64,000 bases of DNA from Phycisphaeraceae bacterium (GTDB taxonomy: Bacteria; Planctomycetota; Phycisphaerae; Phycisphaerales; Phycisphaeraceae): NCBI GenBank assembly GCA_028277745.1, contig JANQFR010000049.1:1-64000 (forward strand), in the 5' to 3' direction. The notes beneath the pieces were generated by a model, which worked only from the letters and a program-made list of their open reading frames with translations, was not told where the DNA came from and did no database searches. Both the position numbers and the translations under genes were made by a program. Position 1 is the stretch's first letter. Each line of letters opens with the position of its first letter. This document shows, in pieces, positions 16,781 through 24,895 of the stretch.

Positions 16781-17484
16781 TGAAACGACGCCCCCGCGCC
16801 CCGATGCCGCTTCTCGCGCTGCTTGTCTGCTCCGCCGTGTTGCTCCTGCCGGGATGCGCGGGGCCGGGCTTCGTGGCCGACTTCATCACGGGCGATGAGA
16901 ACATCGAGAAGCGGTACCAGCTGCCCGACGAACGGACCGCGGTGGTGGTCGACGACCCCAACCGGGCGATGGGCGCCGGGGTGCTGGTGAACGTGGTGGC
17001 CAACAACGTGGTGTACAACCTCAAGAACGCCAAGGAGCCGGCGCTGCTCACGGCCGAGATCGTGCCGCCGGCCGAGGTGATGGCGCTGCGGACGAAGCTG
17101 GGCGAGAAGGAGTTCAACGTCACCCCGATCGATCGGCTCGGGCGGATGCTCGGCGCGGAGCAGGTCATCTACGTGCAGATCGAATCGGCGACGCTGGGCG
17201 AGATCGGCCGGACGGTCTACAAGCCGGAGCTGGTCGCGACGGTCAAGGTGGTCGACGCGGTCAACAGCGCCCGGCTCTGGCCCGAGGGCGGCACGCTGAT
17301 CGACTCGAGCGCGCCGCCGCCGGGGTTTAACCTGATCGTCAAGATGGACTACGAGGGGACCGACCACGGCGGCCGGGGGCTGGAGGCCCTGCTGGCGCAG
17401 CGTCTGGCCGAGCGCGCCGGGCGCGACGTCGCCCGGCTCTTCGTCGACTGGAAGAAGCCGCCGCCGGGCTCCACGATCCAGTAG
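16780..17484 (+). CDS. Putative lipoprotein, second of a coupled pair
   Basis: 234 residues from the ATG at 16780, which shares a base with the TGA of the gene before it. The signal peptide ends in the lipobox LLPGC with C26. The mature part resembles its neighbour in layout, with VVVDDPNRAMGAGVLVNVVAN, EVIPPAEV-like and GAEQVIYVQIESATLGE segments that suggest an alpha/beta fold similar to CsgG/TolB N-terminal domains. The parallel layout suggests the two lipoproteins are distant paralogues that work together at a membrane. Function unknown. Confidence 0.75.
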   Translation: MKRRPRAPMPLLALLVCSAVLLLPGCAGPGFVADFITGDENIEKRYQLPDERTAVVVDDPNRAMGAGVLVNVVANNVVYNLKNAKEPALLTAEIVPPAEVMALRTKLGEKEFNVTPIDRLGRMLGAEQVIYVQIESATLGEIGRTVYKPELVATVKVVDAVNSARLWPEGGTLIDSSAPPPGFNLIVKMDYEGTDHGGRGLEALLAQRLAERAGRDVARLFVDWKKPPPGSTIQ

Positions 17485-17497
17485 CCTCTTTCGCGCC

Positions 17498-18391
17498 ATG
17501 ACCGACGTGCTGCACCTGATCGACGGCCCACCCCGACCGCTCACGCTGCGGCTGATCGCCGACGCGGCCCGGACGCCCGGTCACCGCCACCGCGTCTGGC
17601 TCCTCGGGGGGGCGGCGATGGCCTATGCCGCCCGCGCCGTCGGGCTCGGTTTCGACCGCCGCGTCTCCACGCCGTTCGGCAATGCCGTGTTCGGCTGGCC
17701 CGCCCTGCGCGCCGCATGGCGCCGGGCGCCGAGGCCGAACCTGATTCACTGCTGGACCCCCACCACGCACCGCGCCGCGCGGCTGCTGCGCCAACCCGAC
17801 GCGGCGGTCATCGGCCCCGACAACCTCGGCCCCGCCGCCGACGCCGCGCAGATCGACCCCGCCGCCCGCGACGCGATCCGCCGGGAGTGGGGCGCCGGCC
17901 CGTCGACCCGGGTTGTCGCCCTGCTCAGCGACGACCCGGACAACGCCGACGCCTACCGGGCCATGATGGTCGTCGCGTTGACCTACGAATCCACCGGCGT
18001 CGACGGCGAGCCGATGGACCTGCGCCTCCTGGTGACGCCCCGCCAGCGCGGCCGGCCCCACGCGCGGCGAATGCTCGATGAGTTCGGCAAGGCCGAGATG
18101 CTCATGCAGGACAGCCGCCTGGCCGCCCCGTGGTCGGTCCTGCCCGGCTGCGACGCGGCGCTCGTGCTGGGCCCCCGCGGCGCCCCGCTGGCGTCCGCCT
18201 GGGCCGCCGCGGCCGGGGTCCCGCTCGTCAACGAGACGGCGCCCGACGACCTGCGGACGATGTCGCAGCAGCTCACCGACGTCCTCACCGACCCCGACGC
18301 CGCCGCCCGATGCATTGACCAGGGCCGCGCGTCGGCCGCGACGTTCCACGTGGATCGTCTGCACGCGAAACTCAACGAGCTGTACCGGTAG
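17498..18391 (+). CDS. Glycosyltransferase-like (GT-B fold) protein of unknown function
   Basis: 297 residues. The beginning MTDVLHLIDGP, the later RPNLIHCWTPTTHRAA and the late segment PLASAWAAAAGVPLVNETAPDDL resemble the N- and C-terminal halves of GT4-type transferases, but the usual E-x7-E pair is missing, so activity is doubtful. It follows the lipoprotein pair by 13 bp. Its TAG stop is the first three bases of a 51-bp palindromic repeat, which suggests the repeat landed on or replaced the original 3' end. Confidence 0.55.
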   Translation: MTDVLHLIDGPPRPLTLRLIADAARTPGHRHRVWLLGGAAMAYAARAVGLGFDRRVSTPFGNAVFGWPALRAAWRRAPRPNLIHCWTPTTHRAARLLRQPDAAVIGPDNLGPAADAAQIDPAARDAIRREWGAGPSTRVVALLSDDPDNADAYRAMMVVALTYESTGVDGEPMDLRLLVTPRQRGRPHARRMLDEFGKAEMLMQDSRLAAPWSVLPGCDAALVLGPRGAPLASAWAAAAGVPLVNETAPDDLRTMSQQLTDVLTDPDAAARCIDQGRASAATFHVDRLHAKLNELYR

Positions 18392-18439
18392 CCGGGCCGC
18401 TACGCGGCCCCGGACCAGGCGGGCGTAGCCCGCCGGCTA
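18389..18439. repeat. 51-bp double-hairpin repeat, family A, copy 1
   Basis: The element has outer inverted ends TAGCCGG/CCGGCTA and two internal hairpins: GGGCCGC-TAC-GCGGCCC and GGCGGGC-GTA-GCCCGCC. It differs from copy 2 (20000-20050) at one base in 51. Its first three bases are the stop codon of the upstream gene. It looks like a REP/REPIN-type element. Confidence 0.85.
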
Positions 18440-18455
18440 GGACCGCAGCGCTAGA

Positions 18456-19157
18456 ATGAATCGGATGACGTTTCCGCATCGACATGCGTTGTGTGAGTCC
18501 TGCGGTTACCCGTTGGTGGGCGTCACGGCCCGGGGGCAGTGCCCCGAGTGCGGCGAGGCGGTCGCCGCGTCTTCGCCCGCCCAGCGCACCGGCCCGGCGT
18601 GGCAGGCGCACCCGTCGATCCGCAACTGGTTCGCGATGGCGCGCGACCTGATGCTTCAGCCCAGACGGACGTTCCGGCACATGGATGTGGGCGGGTCCAA
18701 CCTCCCCCCGCGCGTGTTCCTGCTGGTGGTGGTCGGCGTGATCGTGGCCGGCTGGTGGCTGATCGAGTGGCTGGTGCGCGGCCAGCCGGGCGTGCTGGCG
18801 TGGGCGTACGCGATGGCGGCGGGCAAGACGGTGGTGGTGCTGACGTACGTGGAGGCGCTGGGGGTGACGTTCTTCAGCGCCCGCCGGGGCTGGCGGGTGC
18901 CGTTCCGGCTGGCGGAGCGCGTCGCGTGTTACGCGGCGCTGGGCTGGCTGCCCGCGGCGGCGGTGTTCGCCAAGGTCTATCTGCTCATGATCGACGGCGT
19001 GCTGGAGCAGTGGTGGATCCGGAATGTCGGGATGTGGACCGGCGACCGGGCCCTGCTGATCCTCGGCCTCGTCGGCGCGCTGGCGCTGATGGGCTTTGAA
19101 ATCCTCGTCTGGACCGGCGTGCGCCAGGTGCGGTACGCCAATGCGCCGGCGGGGTGA
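18456..19157 (+). CDS. Membrane protein with N-terminal Cys4 zinc ribbon
   Basis: 233 residues. The N-terminus has a zinc ribbon, C13-x2-C16 in CESCGYPLVG and C29-x2-C32 in CPECG. From residue 80 there are about four hydrophobic helices (VFLLVVVGVIVAGWWLIEWL and others), in a layout like Yip1-type membrane proteins. A second protein in this window (37411-37965) carries the same ribbon at its C-terminus. Function unknown. The ATG at 18456 is followed by another at 18465. Confidence 0.75.
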   Translation: MNRMTFPHRHALCESCGYPLVGVTARGQCPECGEAVAASSPAQRTGPAWQAHPSIRNWFAMARDLMLQPRRTFRHMDVGGSNLPPRVFLLVVVGVIVAGWWLIEWLVRGQPGVLAWAYAMAAGKTVVVLTYVEALGVTFFSARRGWRVPFRLAERVACYAALGWLPAAAVFAKVYLLMIDGVLEQWWIRNVGMWTGDRALLILGLVGALALMGFEILVWTGVRQVRYANAPAG

Positions 19158-19188
19158 GCGGAAGCCTGTGGATTGCAATGCCCCGGCT

Positions 19189-19956
19189 TTAAGCGGGCGT
19201 GGCGACGCGCTGCCGGACGTGGGCGACGGCGTTTTCGAAGAACGCCAGCCCGGGGCTGCGGCTCGCGAGGAAGTCCTCGCCCCTCCGCGTCCATTGGGGG
19301 TGGTGCGTGGGGTCGGTGAACCGCTCGGGGTGGGGCATCAGTCCCAGGACAACGCCGGTGGGGTCGCAGATGCCGGCGATGTCGGCGGCCGAGCCGTTGG
19401 GGTTGTCGGCGTAGCGCAGGGCGATCTGGCCGCGCTGACGGAGGGTGGCGATCACGTCATCGGGGGCGAGGAACCGGCCCTCGCCATGGGCGATCGGCAG
19501 GTCGAAGCGGGTGAGGCCCTGGGTCCAGATGCAGACGGACCCGGCGTCGGCGTCGATGGGGGTCCAGCGGTCGATGAATCGGCCGGTGGTGTTGTCGGCA
19601 AGGGTGGCGGTCTGGCGGCCGGCGTTGGGGTTGGGCAGGAGGCCGAGCTTGACGAGGACCTGGAAGCCGTTGCAGATGCCGATCATGGGCACGCCGCGGG
19701 CGACCGCGTCTTTGAGCGGGCCGTAGAGCCGATGCTTGAGGCGGTTGGCGAAGATGCGGCCGGCGGCGATGTCGTCGCCGTAGCTGAACCCGCCGGGGAA
19801 GCCGATCAGGTCGTAGCGTTCGAGGCCGGCGGGGTCGGCGATGAGTTCGTTGACGTGCACGGTCGCGGGCTCGGCCCCGGCGAGCCGAAAGGCGTGGGCG
19901 AGCTCGGCGTCGCAGTTGGTCCCGGCCGTGCGCAGGATCAAAACGCTGGGTGTCAT
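19189..19956 (-). CDS. purQ: Phosphoribosylformylglycinamidine synthase subunit PurQ
   Basis: 255 residues. It is a class I glutamine amidotransferase: nucleophile C95 in GICNGFQVL, the GGFSYGDDIAAG loop near 55-66, and the His/Glu partners in MPHPER. It supplies ammonia from glutamine to the PurL synthase in purine synthesis. The motif GGFSYGD and the opening LILRTAGTNCD are specific to PurQ. No purL or purS is in the window. Confidence 0.92.
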   Translation of the reverse strand: MTPSVLILRTAGTNCDAELAHAFRLAGAEPATVHVNELIADPAGLERYDLIGFPGGFSYGDDIAAGRIFANRLKHRLYGPLKDAVARGVPMIGICNGFQVLVKLGLLPNPNAGRQTATLADNTTGRFIDRWTPIDADAGSVCIWTQGLTRFDLPIAHGEGRFLAPDDVIATLRQRGQIALRYADNPNGSAADIAGICDPTGVVLGLMPHPERFTDPTHHPQWTRRGEDFLASRSPGLAFFENAVAHVRQRVATPA

Positions 19957-19999
19957 ACGTCACATCCTACCCGCGCACGCGGTCGGTTTCCGGGGACCA

Positions 20000-20050
20000 T
20001 AGCCGGGCCGCTACGCGGCCCCGGACCAGGCGGGCGTAGCCAGCCGGCTA
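20000..20050. repeat. 51-bp double-hairpin repeat, family A, copy 2
   Basis: Same element as at 18389-18439, with one C-to-A change in the second hairpin that breaks one pair. It lies between the start of purQ and the end of the oxidoreductase gene, 1.6 kb from copy 1 and in the same orientation. Confidence 0.85.
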
Positions 20051-20061
20051 AGGCGGCCAGA

Positions 20062-21189
20062 CTAATCATCCAGCAGGCCCGGCGGGGGGTCGGTGGGCAT
20101 GGGCGCGGGGCGGTCGAACGTGCTGGACATCTCGACGAACGTGTGCTCCCGGCCCGAATCGAGGAAGCCCTGCATGACGTCGAGCACGTGCCACGCCAGC
20201 GCCCCGCTGCAGCGGGACTCCCGGCCGGCGCGGATCGCCTGGGCCATGTCGGCCAGCCCGACCGCCCGGCCGTAGCCGGTCGGGTGCGCACACGCGACCT
20301 CGCGCCAATCGTCGTCGCCCAGCCGCATGACGAGCACCGGGGCGTCGAACCCATTGGGGTCGGGGACCTTCATGGCGCCCTCGCTGCCGTACACCGTGAT
20401 CGGGTGCTTGTGGTCGTAGGGGGCGTGATGACACGCGAACGACATGACCACCGTGCCGGTGACGCCGCTACGGGTGATGAGCGTGCCGGCGTAGTGGTCG
20501 GGGGTTTCGACGTCGATCGTCTGGCCGTAGAGCGGGCCGGGGTTCTCGGCCGAGCCGTGGGTGATGGTGCGCAGGGGCAACTTGATGTCGGCGAAGCCGG
20601 CGACCTGGGCGACGGGGCCGAAGAGGTTCACGATCGCGGTGAGGTAATAGGGCCCCATGTCGAACATCGGCCCGCCGCCGGGCTTGTAGTAGAACTCCGG
20701 GCTGGGGTGCCAGCTCTCGTGTCCGCTGCCCATCATGAACGCGGTGAAGGACAGGGGCCGGCCGATCAGCCCCTCGTCGATCGCCCGCCGGGCGGTCTGC
20801 TGGCCGGTCCCCAGGAAGGTGTCGGGCGCGTTGCCGACGTGCAGCCCCGCCGTCTTCGCGGCGTCCAGCAACTGGGCGGCGTCGTCGCGGTCGACGCCCA
20901 ACGGCTTCTCCGAGTAGACGTGCTTGCCGCCCGCGATCGCCTTCAGCCCCACCGGCACGTGCGCCGCGGGGATCGTGAGGTTCAACACGGCCTCGACCTC
21001 GTCGCCGGCGAGCAGGTCGTCCACGCCCATCACCGCGGTCACGCCGAACTCGTCCGCCGCGGCCTGGGCCGCGTCAGGGTTGAGGTCGGCGCAGGCGGTG
21101 ATGTCGAGCAGATCGAACCGGGCGGCCTGCCTGAAGTACTGTTTCGAGATGTTGCCGCAGCCGACCACGCCGATCTTCATGGGGTCCAT
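20062..21189 (-). CDS. Gfo/Idh/MocA-family oxidoreductase
   Basis: 375 residues. An N-terminal Rossmann domain opens with MKIGVVGCGNISKQYF, and the Gfo/Idh/MocA signature SEKPLGVD with the catalytic lysine follows. The C-terminal alpha/beta domain carries GGGPMFDMGPYYLTAI. These enzymes oxidise or reduce sugars and inositols with bound NAD(P). The ATG at 21189 has AAGGA upstream; ATG 21180 is an alternative. It stands alone, so the substrate cannot be inferred. Confidence 0.88.
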   Translation of the reverse strand: MDPMKIGVVGCGNISKQYFRQAARFDLLDITACADLNPDAAQAAADEFGVTAVMGVDDLLAGDEVEAVLNLTIPAAHVPVGLKAIAGGKHVYSEKPLGVDRDDAAQLLDAAKTAGLHVGNAPDTFLGTGQQTARRAIDEGLIGRPLSFTAFMMGSGHESWHPSPEFYYKPGGGPMFDMGPYYLTAIVNLFGPVAQVAGFADIKLPLRTITHGSAENPGPLYGQTIDVETPDHYAGTLITRSGVTGTVVMSFACHHAPYDHKHPITVYGSEGAMKVPDPNGFDAPVLVMRLGDDDWREVACAHPTGYGRAVGLADMAQAIRAGRESRCSGALAWHVLDVMQGFLDSGREHTFVEMSSTFDRPAPMPTDPPPGLLDD

Positions 21190-21303
21190 GGACTCAATCC
21201 TTGGAGGGAAAAAACATCGCGCCGTCGAGGCGTCCGGACCCGGCGTTCACGCGACAGGATCGGCTATTAGAGCAGATTGGGCGGGGCTTGGCCGATTCAC
21301 GCC

Positions 21304-21333
21304 AGCCCGGCCCTGCGGGCCGGCGCTAAACGG
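21304..21333. repeat. Hairpin repeat, family C, copy 1
   Basis: The 30-bp unit AGCCCGGCCC-TGC-GGGCCGG followed by CGCTAAACGG matches a copy at 36214-36243 at 27 of 30 positions. The hairpin stem is GCCCGGCCC/GGGCCGG. It lies in the gap between the oxidoreductase gene and the BFD-like gene; nothing else was recognised in that gap. Confidence 0.7.
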
Positions 21334-21350
21334 TAGGGGTGCAAGTCGGT

Positions 21351-21611
21351 TCAGCGCTCGCCGGTCTGGCGATACGCCGCTCGTTTGCGGGCGTACTCCT
21401 GGGGGCTCACCGGCAGGTCCGGGTCCGCGGCGCCGTCGAGGCACTGCTGGTGCAGCCGCTTGAGGTACGGCACGCACCACCCGCAGCCGGTGCCGGCGCT
21501 GAGGCATTCGCTGATCAGGCTCGCCACCGCCGGCCGCTCCCGCCGGCAGTAGTTCACGATCTTCCGCTTGCTCACGCGGAAGCACAGGCACACATGGTCG
21601 TCATCCTTCAT
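21351..21611 (-). CDS. BFD-like [2Fe-2S] ferredoxin
   Basis: 86 residues. Four cysteines, C8 and C10 in VCLCFRV and C43 and C46 in GTGCGWC, match the ligand spacing of bacterioferritin-associated ferredoxin (BFD-like [2Fe-2S] domain). In the best-known members the protein reduces bacterioferritin to release iron. A 25-residue polar tail follows the domain. It is a single gene, divergent from recR; no bacterioferritin gene is near. Confidence 0.82.
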   Translation of the reverse strand: MKDDDHVCLCFRVSKRKIVNYCRRERPAVASLISECLSAGTGCGWCVPYLKRLHQQCLDGAADPDLPVSPQEYARKRAAYRQTGER

Positions 21612-21639
21612 CCCCTACATCATAGGTCTCGCCCCTTCC

Positions 21640-21681
21640 GCCATCCGCCATCTGCCATCTGCCATCTGCCATCTGCCATCT
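21640..21681 (+). repeat. Heptanucleotide tandem repeat (GCCATCT)6
   Basis: Six consecutive 7-bp units, the first GCCATCC and the next five GCCATCT, lie 18 bp upstream of the recR start, in the divergent gap between the BFD-like gene and recR. The reading frame of recR is open through the repeat. A 7-bp unit changes frame with each copy gained or lost. Confidence 0.9.
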
Positions 21682-21699
21682 GCACATACAATATCTGTC

Positions 21700-22308
21700 A
21701 TGCCCCGCCCCTCCCGCCCTTCGGCCTACGACCGCCTGCTCGAGCACCTCCAGAAGCTGCCGGGCATCGGCTCGCGCTCGGCCGAGCGGATCGCCTTCCA
21801 CCTGCTCAAACAGCCCGCCGACGACGCCAACGCCCTGGCCGACGCGATCCGCGATTTCACCGCCAACCTCAAGGTCTGCTCGATCACCGGCCACGTCTCC
21901 GAGTCCGACCCGTGCGACATCGCGGTCGACCCCAACCGCGACCACAGCACCATCCTCGTGGTCGAGCAGCCCACCGACGTCTTCTCCATGGAACAGACCG
22001 GGGCCTACCGCGGCTCGTACCACGTCCTGATGGGCCGGATCGCCCCGCTCGAGGCGATCGGCCCGGGCGAGCTCAACATCGACAAACTCCTCGACCGGGT
22101 CCGGGCCGGGGGGGTCAAGGAGGTCATCATCGGCCTCAACCCGACCCTCGAAGGGGATGGCACCGCGCTGTACCTTCATGACGAGCTGACGCGGCTGGGC
22201 GTCAAGGTCACCCGGCTCGCTCGTGGCCTGCCCTCGGGGTCTTCCCTGAATACGTTGTCGAAGGCGGTGCTCTCCGACGCGGTCCAGGGTCGGCAAACCA
22301 TGTCTTGA
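21700..22308 (+). CDS. recR: Recombination protein RecR with degenerate zinc finger
   Basis: 203 residues. The helix-hairpin-helix LQKLPGIGSRSAERIAFHLL is near 18-37 and the Toprim domain follows (ILVVEQPTDVFSMEQTG, GLNPTLEGD, ARGLPSGSSLN). RecR acts with RecF/RecO to load RecA at gapped DNA. The central Cys4 zinc finger is only half present: C60 and C72 remain, while the partners expected at 63 and 75 are Thr and Ala. The ATG at 21700 matches the family start; the frame is open further up through the heptamer repeat. Confidence 0.93.
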   Translation: MPRPSRPSAYDRLLEHLQKLPGIGSRSAERIAFHLLKQPADDANALADAIRDFTANLKVCSITGHVSESDPCDIAVDPNRDHSTILVVEQPTDVFSMEQTGAYRGSYHVLMGRIAPLEAIGPGELNIDKLLDRVRAGGVKEVIIGLNPTLEGDGTALYLHDELTRLGVKVTRLARGLPSGSSLNTLSKAVLSDAVQGRQTMS

Positions 22309-22434
22309 CCAAGATTTGTGTTTTCTGCGGCGTATTCTTTGATTTTCGCGCGGGCTCATCCGATGATATGAGCGCGGCTGCTGTGCAAATGCCGGGCCAA
22401 AGCGGCCTGATCACCCCCTACCCCACGACGCCCC

Positions 22435-23961
22435 ATGCGGATCGACACCGGACAACACCTGCGGATGGACCAGCGGATGAAGCTGGCGCCCCGCATGATC
22501 CAGTCCATGGAGATCCTGCAGATGGCCCAGGCCGCCCTCGAGGAGCGGATCGAGCAGGAACTGGCGTCCAATCCCACGCTGGAGTTGGAGGACCCATCTG
22601 ACGCGGCGGACGACATCGCCGCCGACCTCCAGCAGGAGGCCCGCGACGCTCGCGAGAACGAGCGGGAGCTGGTCGTCACGGATAACGGCGAGGGCCAGAA
22701 CGCCGACGATTTCGAACGCCTCTCCAACCTCGCCGAGGAATACAGCGACGACTGGAAGGCCAACGCCACCGGCTCGGCCGACGACTTTTCCACCTACCAC
22801 GCCGCCGCCAACACCGGCGAACGCGACAAGAAGATGGACGCGATGGCCAACACCGCTGCGCGGTCCGCGTCCCTCTACGACCAGCTCCTGGACCAGTGGC
22901 ATCTGGTCGACGCCCCGCCCCGCATCGCCGAGGCGGGCGAATACCTGATCGGGTTCATCGACAACGACGGCTACCTCCGCACCGACCCCAAGGCCCTGCT
23001 CGACCAGGCCCCGCACCACCTCACCGCCGAGGACCTCGAGCAGGCCATCGACCTGCTGCAGCAGTCCCTCGAGCCGCCCGGCCTCGCGGCGCGCGACCTG
23101 CGCGAATGTCTGCTGCTGCAGATCGACGCCCGGCGGCGGGCCGACCCCGACGCCGATCTGTCCACCGAGCGCCTGCTCGTGGCCGACCACCTCAAGGACA
23201 TCGAGGCCAACCGCCTGCCCCGCATCGCCCGCACCACCGGCCTCACCATCGAGCAGATCACCCACGCCATCCACCACCTGCGCCAGTTCCAGCCCCACCC
23301 CGGCCGGCAGCTCGCCGACGACACGCCCCGCGCCATCACCCCCGACGCCATCGTCGAGTACGACGAGCAGGCCGACGCCTACGTCGCCCACCTCACCCAC
23401 GGCCGCACGCCCAACCTCCAGATCAGCGCCGATTACACCCGCATCGCTTCCGAGAAGTCGACCGACAAAAAAACCCGCGACTTCCTCGGCGGCCAGCTCC
23501 GCAACGCCCGCTGGCTCATCGACGCCATCGAGCAGCGCTCGTCCACGCTCCTGCGGGTGATCAACGTCGTCCTGACCGCTCAGCGCGACTTCTTCGACCT
23601 CGGCCCCCAGGCCCTCAAGCCGCTGCCCATGACCCAGGTCGCCGACCAGTTGGGCATCCACGTCGCCACCGTCAGCCGGGCGGTCAACGAAAAATACCTC
23701 CAGACCCCACGGGGCATCTTCCCCCTGCGGATGTTCTTCTCCGGCGGCGCCGAGACCGAGGACGGCCAGTCCATGGCCTGGGCCGCGATCCAGGCCAGGC
23801 TGGAAGAAGTGATCAACGCCGAGGACAAGTCCAACCCTCTGAGCGACGAGGCGCTGGTGGAGGAGCTGAAAAAGAAAGGCATCGACATCGCCCGGCGGAC
23901 GATCGCCAAGTACCGCAAACAACTCAACATCCCGTCGGCGCGGCAGAGGCGGGAGTATTGA
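22435..23961 (+). CDS. rpoN: RNA polymerase sigma-54 factor
   Basis: 508 residues. Region I (MKLAPRMIQSMEILQM, near 15-30) contacts activators, an acidic region II follows, and the core-binding and HTH segments come next (PMTQVADQLGIHVATVSRAVNEKY). The RpoN box ARRTIAKYRK is at 486-495. It directs transcription from -24/-12 promoters that need ATP-driven activators. No such activator gene is in the window. A glycosyltransferase gene starts 3 bp after the stop. Confidence 0.95.
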   Translation: MRIDTGQHLRMDQRMKLAPRMIQSMEILQMAQAALEERIEQELASNPTLELEDPSDAADDIAADLQQEARDARENERELVVTDNGEGQNADDFERLSNLAEEYSDDWKANATGSADDFSTYHAAANTGERDKKMDAMANTAARSASLYDQLLDQWHLVDAPPRIAEAGEYLIGFIDNDGYLRTDPKALLDQAPHHLTAEDLEQAIDLLQQSLEPPGLAARDLRECLLLQIDARRRADPDADLSTERLLVADHLKDIEANRLPRIARTTGLTIEQITHAIHHLRQFQPHPGRQLADDTPRAITPDAIVEYDEQADAYVAHLTHGRTPNLQISADYTRIASEKSTDKKTRDFLGGQLRNARWLIDAIEQRSSTLLRVINVVLTAQRDFFDLGPQALKPLPMTQVADQLGIHVATVSRAVNEKYLQTPRGIFPLRMFFSGGAETEDGQSMAWAAIQARLEEVINAEDKSNPLSDEALVEELKKKGIDIARRTIAKYRKQLNIPSARQRREY

Positions 23962-23964
23962 TTC

Positions 23965-24852
23965 ATGGCCAACCCGCTGCTGTCGATCGTGATCCCGGTC
24001 TACAACGCAACGCCCTGGCTGGAAAGAACCATCGCCAGTCTCGATCAGATCGCTGAGGGTCATCGTGCGCGTTGCGAAGCTGTTTTTGTAGATGATGGGT
24101 CCAGCGATCACTCCGCCGAGTTTGTTGAACAGATCATCACCTCCCGCAAGCTGACCTGGATGCGCCTGATCCGCAAGACGAACGGCGGGTCCGCTTCGGC
24201 AAGAAACCAGGGCCTGCGTGAAGCCAGAGGAGACTGGGTTTTTTTCCTGGACGCGGACGACGAATTGGCCTGCGACCTCACGACACAGATCGACAGCGCG
24301 CCGCACGCCAGTTGCATTTTGATGTCGACGCAATTCGTACGCCCGGGGACGAAGCCGCGGCAACGCCGGCCGCCCAGGATCGACCCGCACGACACATTGA
24401 CCTGCATGACCGCGGGCAACCCCGTGGTCATTTCATCGATCGTTCTGCGCCGCTCGGGGATCGACCATCTGTTCGATGAAAGATTCCTGAGCCGAGAAGA
24501 CTGGCACTTCTGGATGCAGAACCCGCGTGTTTTTACAGAACCCGTCCGTCGGCCGCAGGTCACGGCTTCGATTATTCACGCGCATGGCGGCAACAAAAGC
24601 GCCAACTACGCTCGCGCCGGCCGATTCCGCGCTATGGTCGCTGACGCTGTATTGAACGAGACAAATAACCCATTAACAAAGAAACAAAGCAACAACCTGG
24701 CAATTCAAAAAAAGGTCGGCAAACTCCAACAAGAACCCCGCATCGGTTTTTCACATCTTATGATCTGGCCGTGCTCATTATCACTATGGCTCAAATCGGT
24801 TGTTTATGGTTTTGGCGATTTCTTCGTTCAAAGGCTTGATCCCTATAGATGA
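23965..24852 (+). CDS. Glycosyltransferase family 2
   Basis: 295 residues. The GT-A fold begins LLSIVIPVYNATPWLERT, with nucleotide-sugar ligands in FVDDGSSDH and the DxD-type FFLDADDEL. Its start is 3 bp after rpoN, but the gene is not functionally related to it. The last 250 bases are AT-rich compared with the first part, which suggests a mosaic origin. It likely adds a sugar in the glycan cluster that follows on the other strand; it converges with the FkbM gene. Confidence 0.85.
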   Translation: MANPLLSIVIPVYNATPWLERTIASLDQIAEGHRARCEAVFVDDGSSDHSAEFVEQIITSRKLTWMRLIRKTNGGSASARNQGLREARGDWVFFLDADDELACDLTTQIDSAPHASCILMSTQFVRPGTKPRQRRPPRIDPHDTLTCMTAGNPVVISSIVLRRSGIDHLFDERFLSREDWHFWMQNPRVFTEPVRRPQVTASIIHAHGGNKSANYARAGRFRAMVADAVLNETNNPLTKKQSNNLAIQKKVGKLQQEPRIGFSHLMIWPCSLSLWLKSVVYGFGDFFVQRLDPYR

Positions 24853-24895
24853 CGCTTGGCCCACGAAACCCGCCGCATATGCGCCGTCTCTGAAG

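Noticed and set aside
19096-21270. 724-residue plus-strand frame over purQ and the oxidoreductase
   Set aside because: It spans two real genes on the other strand and an intergenic repeat, so it is a composition artefact.
21640-21681. Heptamer array as a CRISPR
   Set aside because: The units are contiguous 7-mers without spacers and no cas gene is near.
23965-24852. GT2 gene as part of an rpoN operon
   Set aside because: Only adjacency supports it; there is no functional link, and its base composition differs from rpoN.
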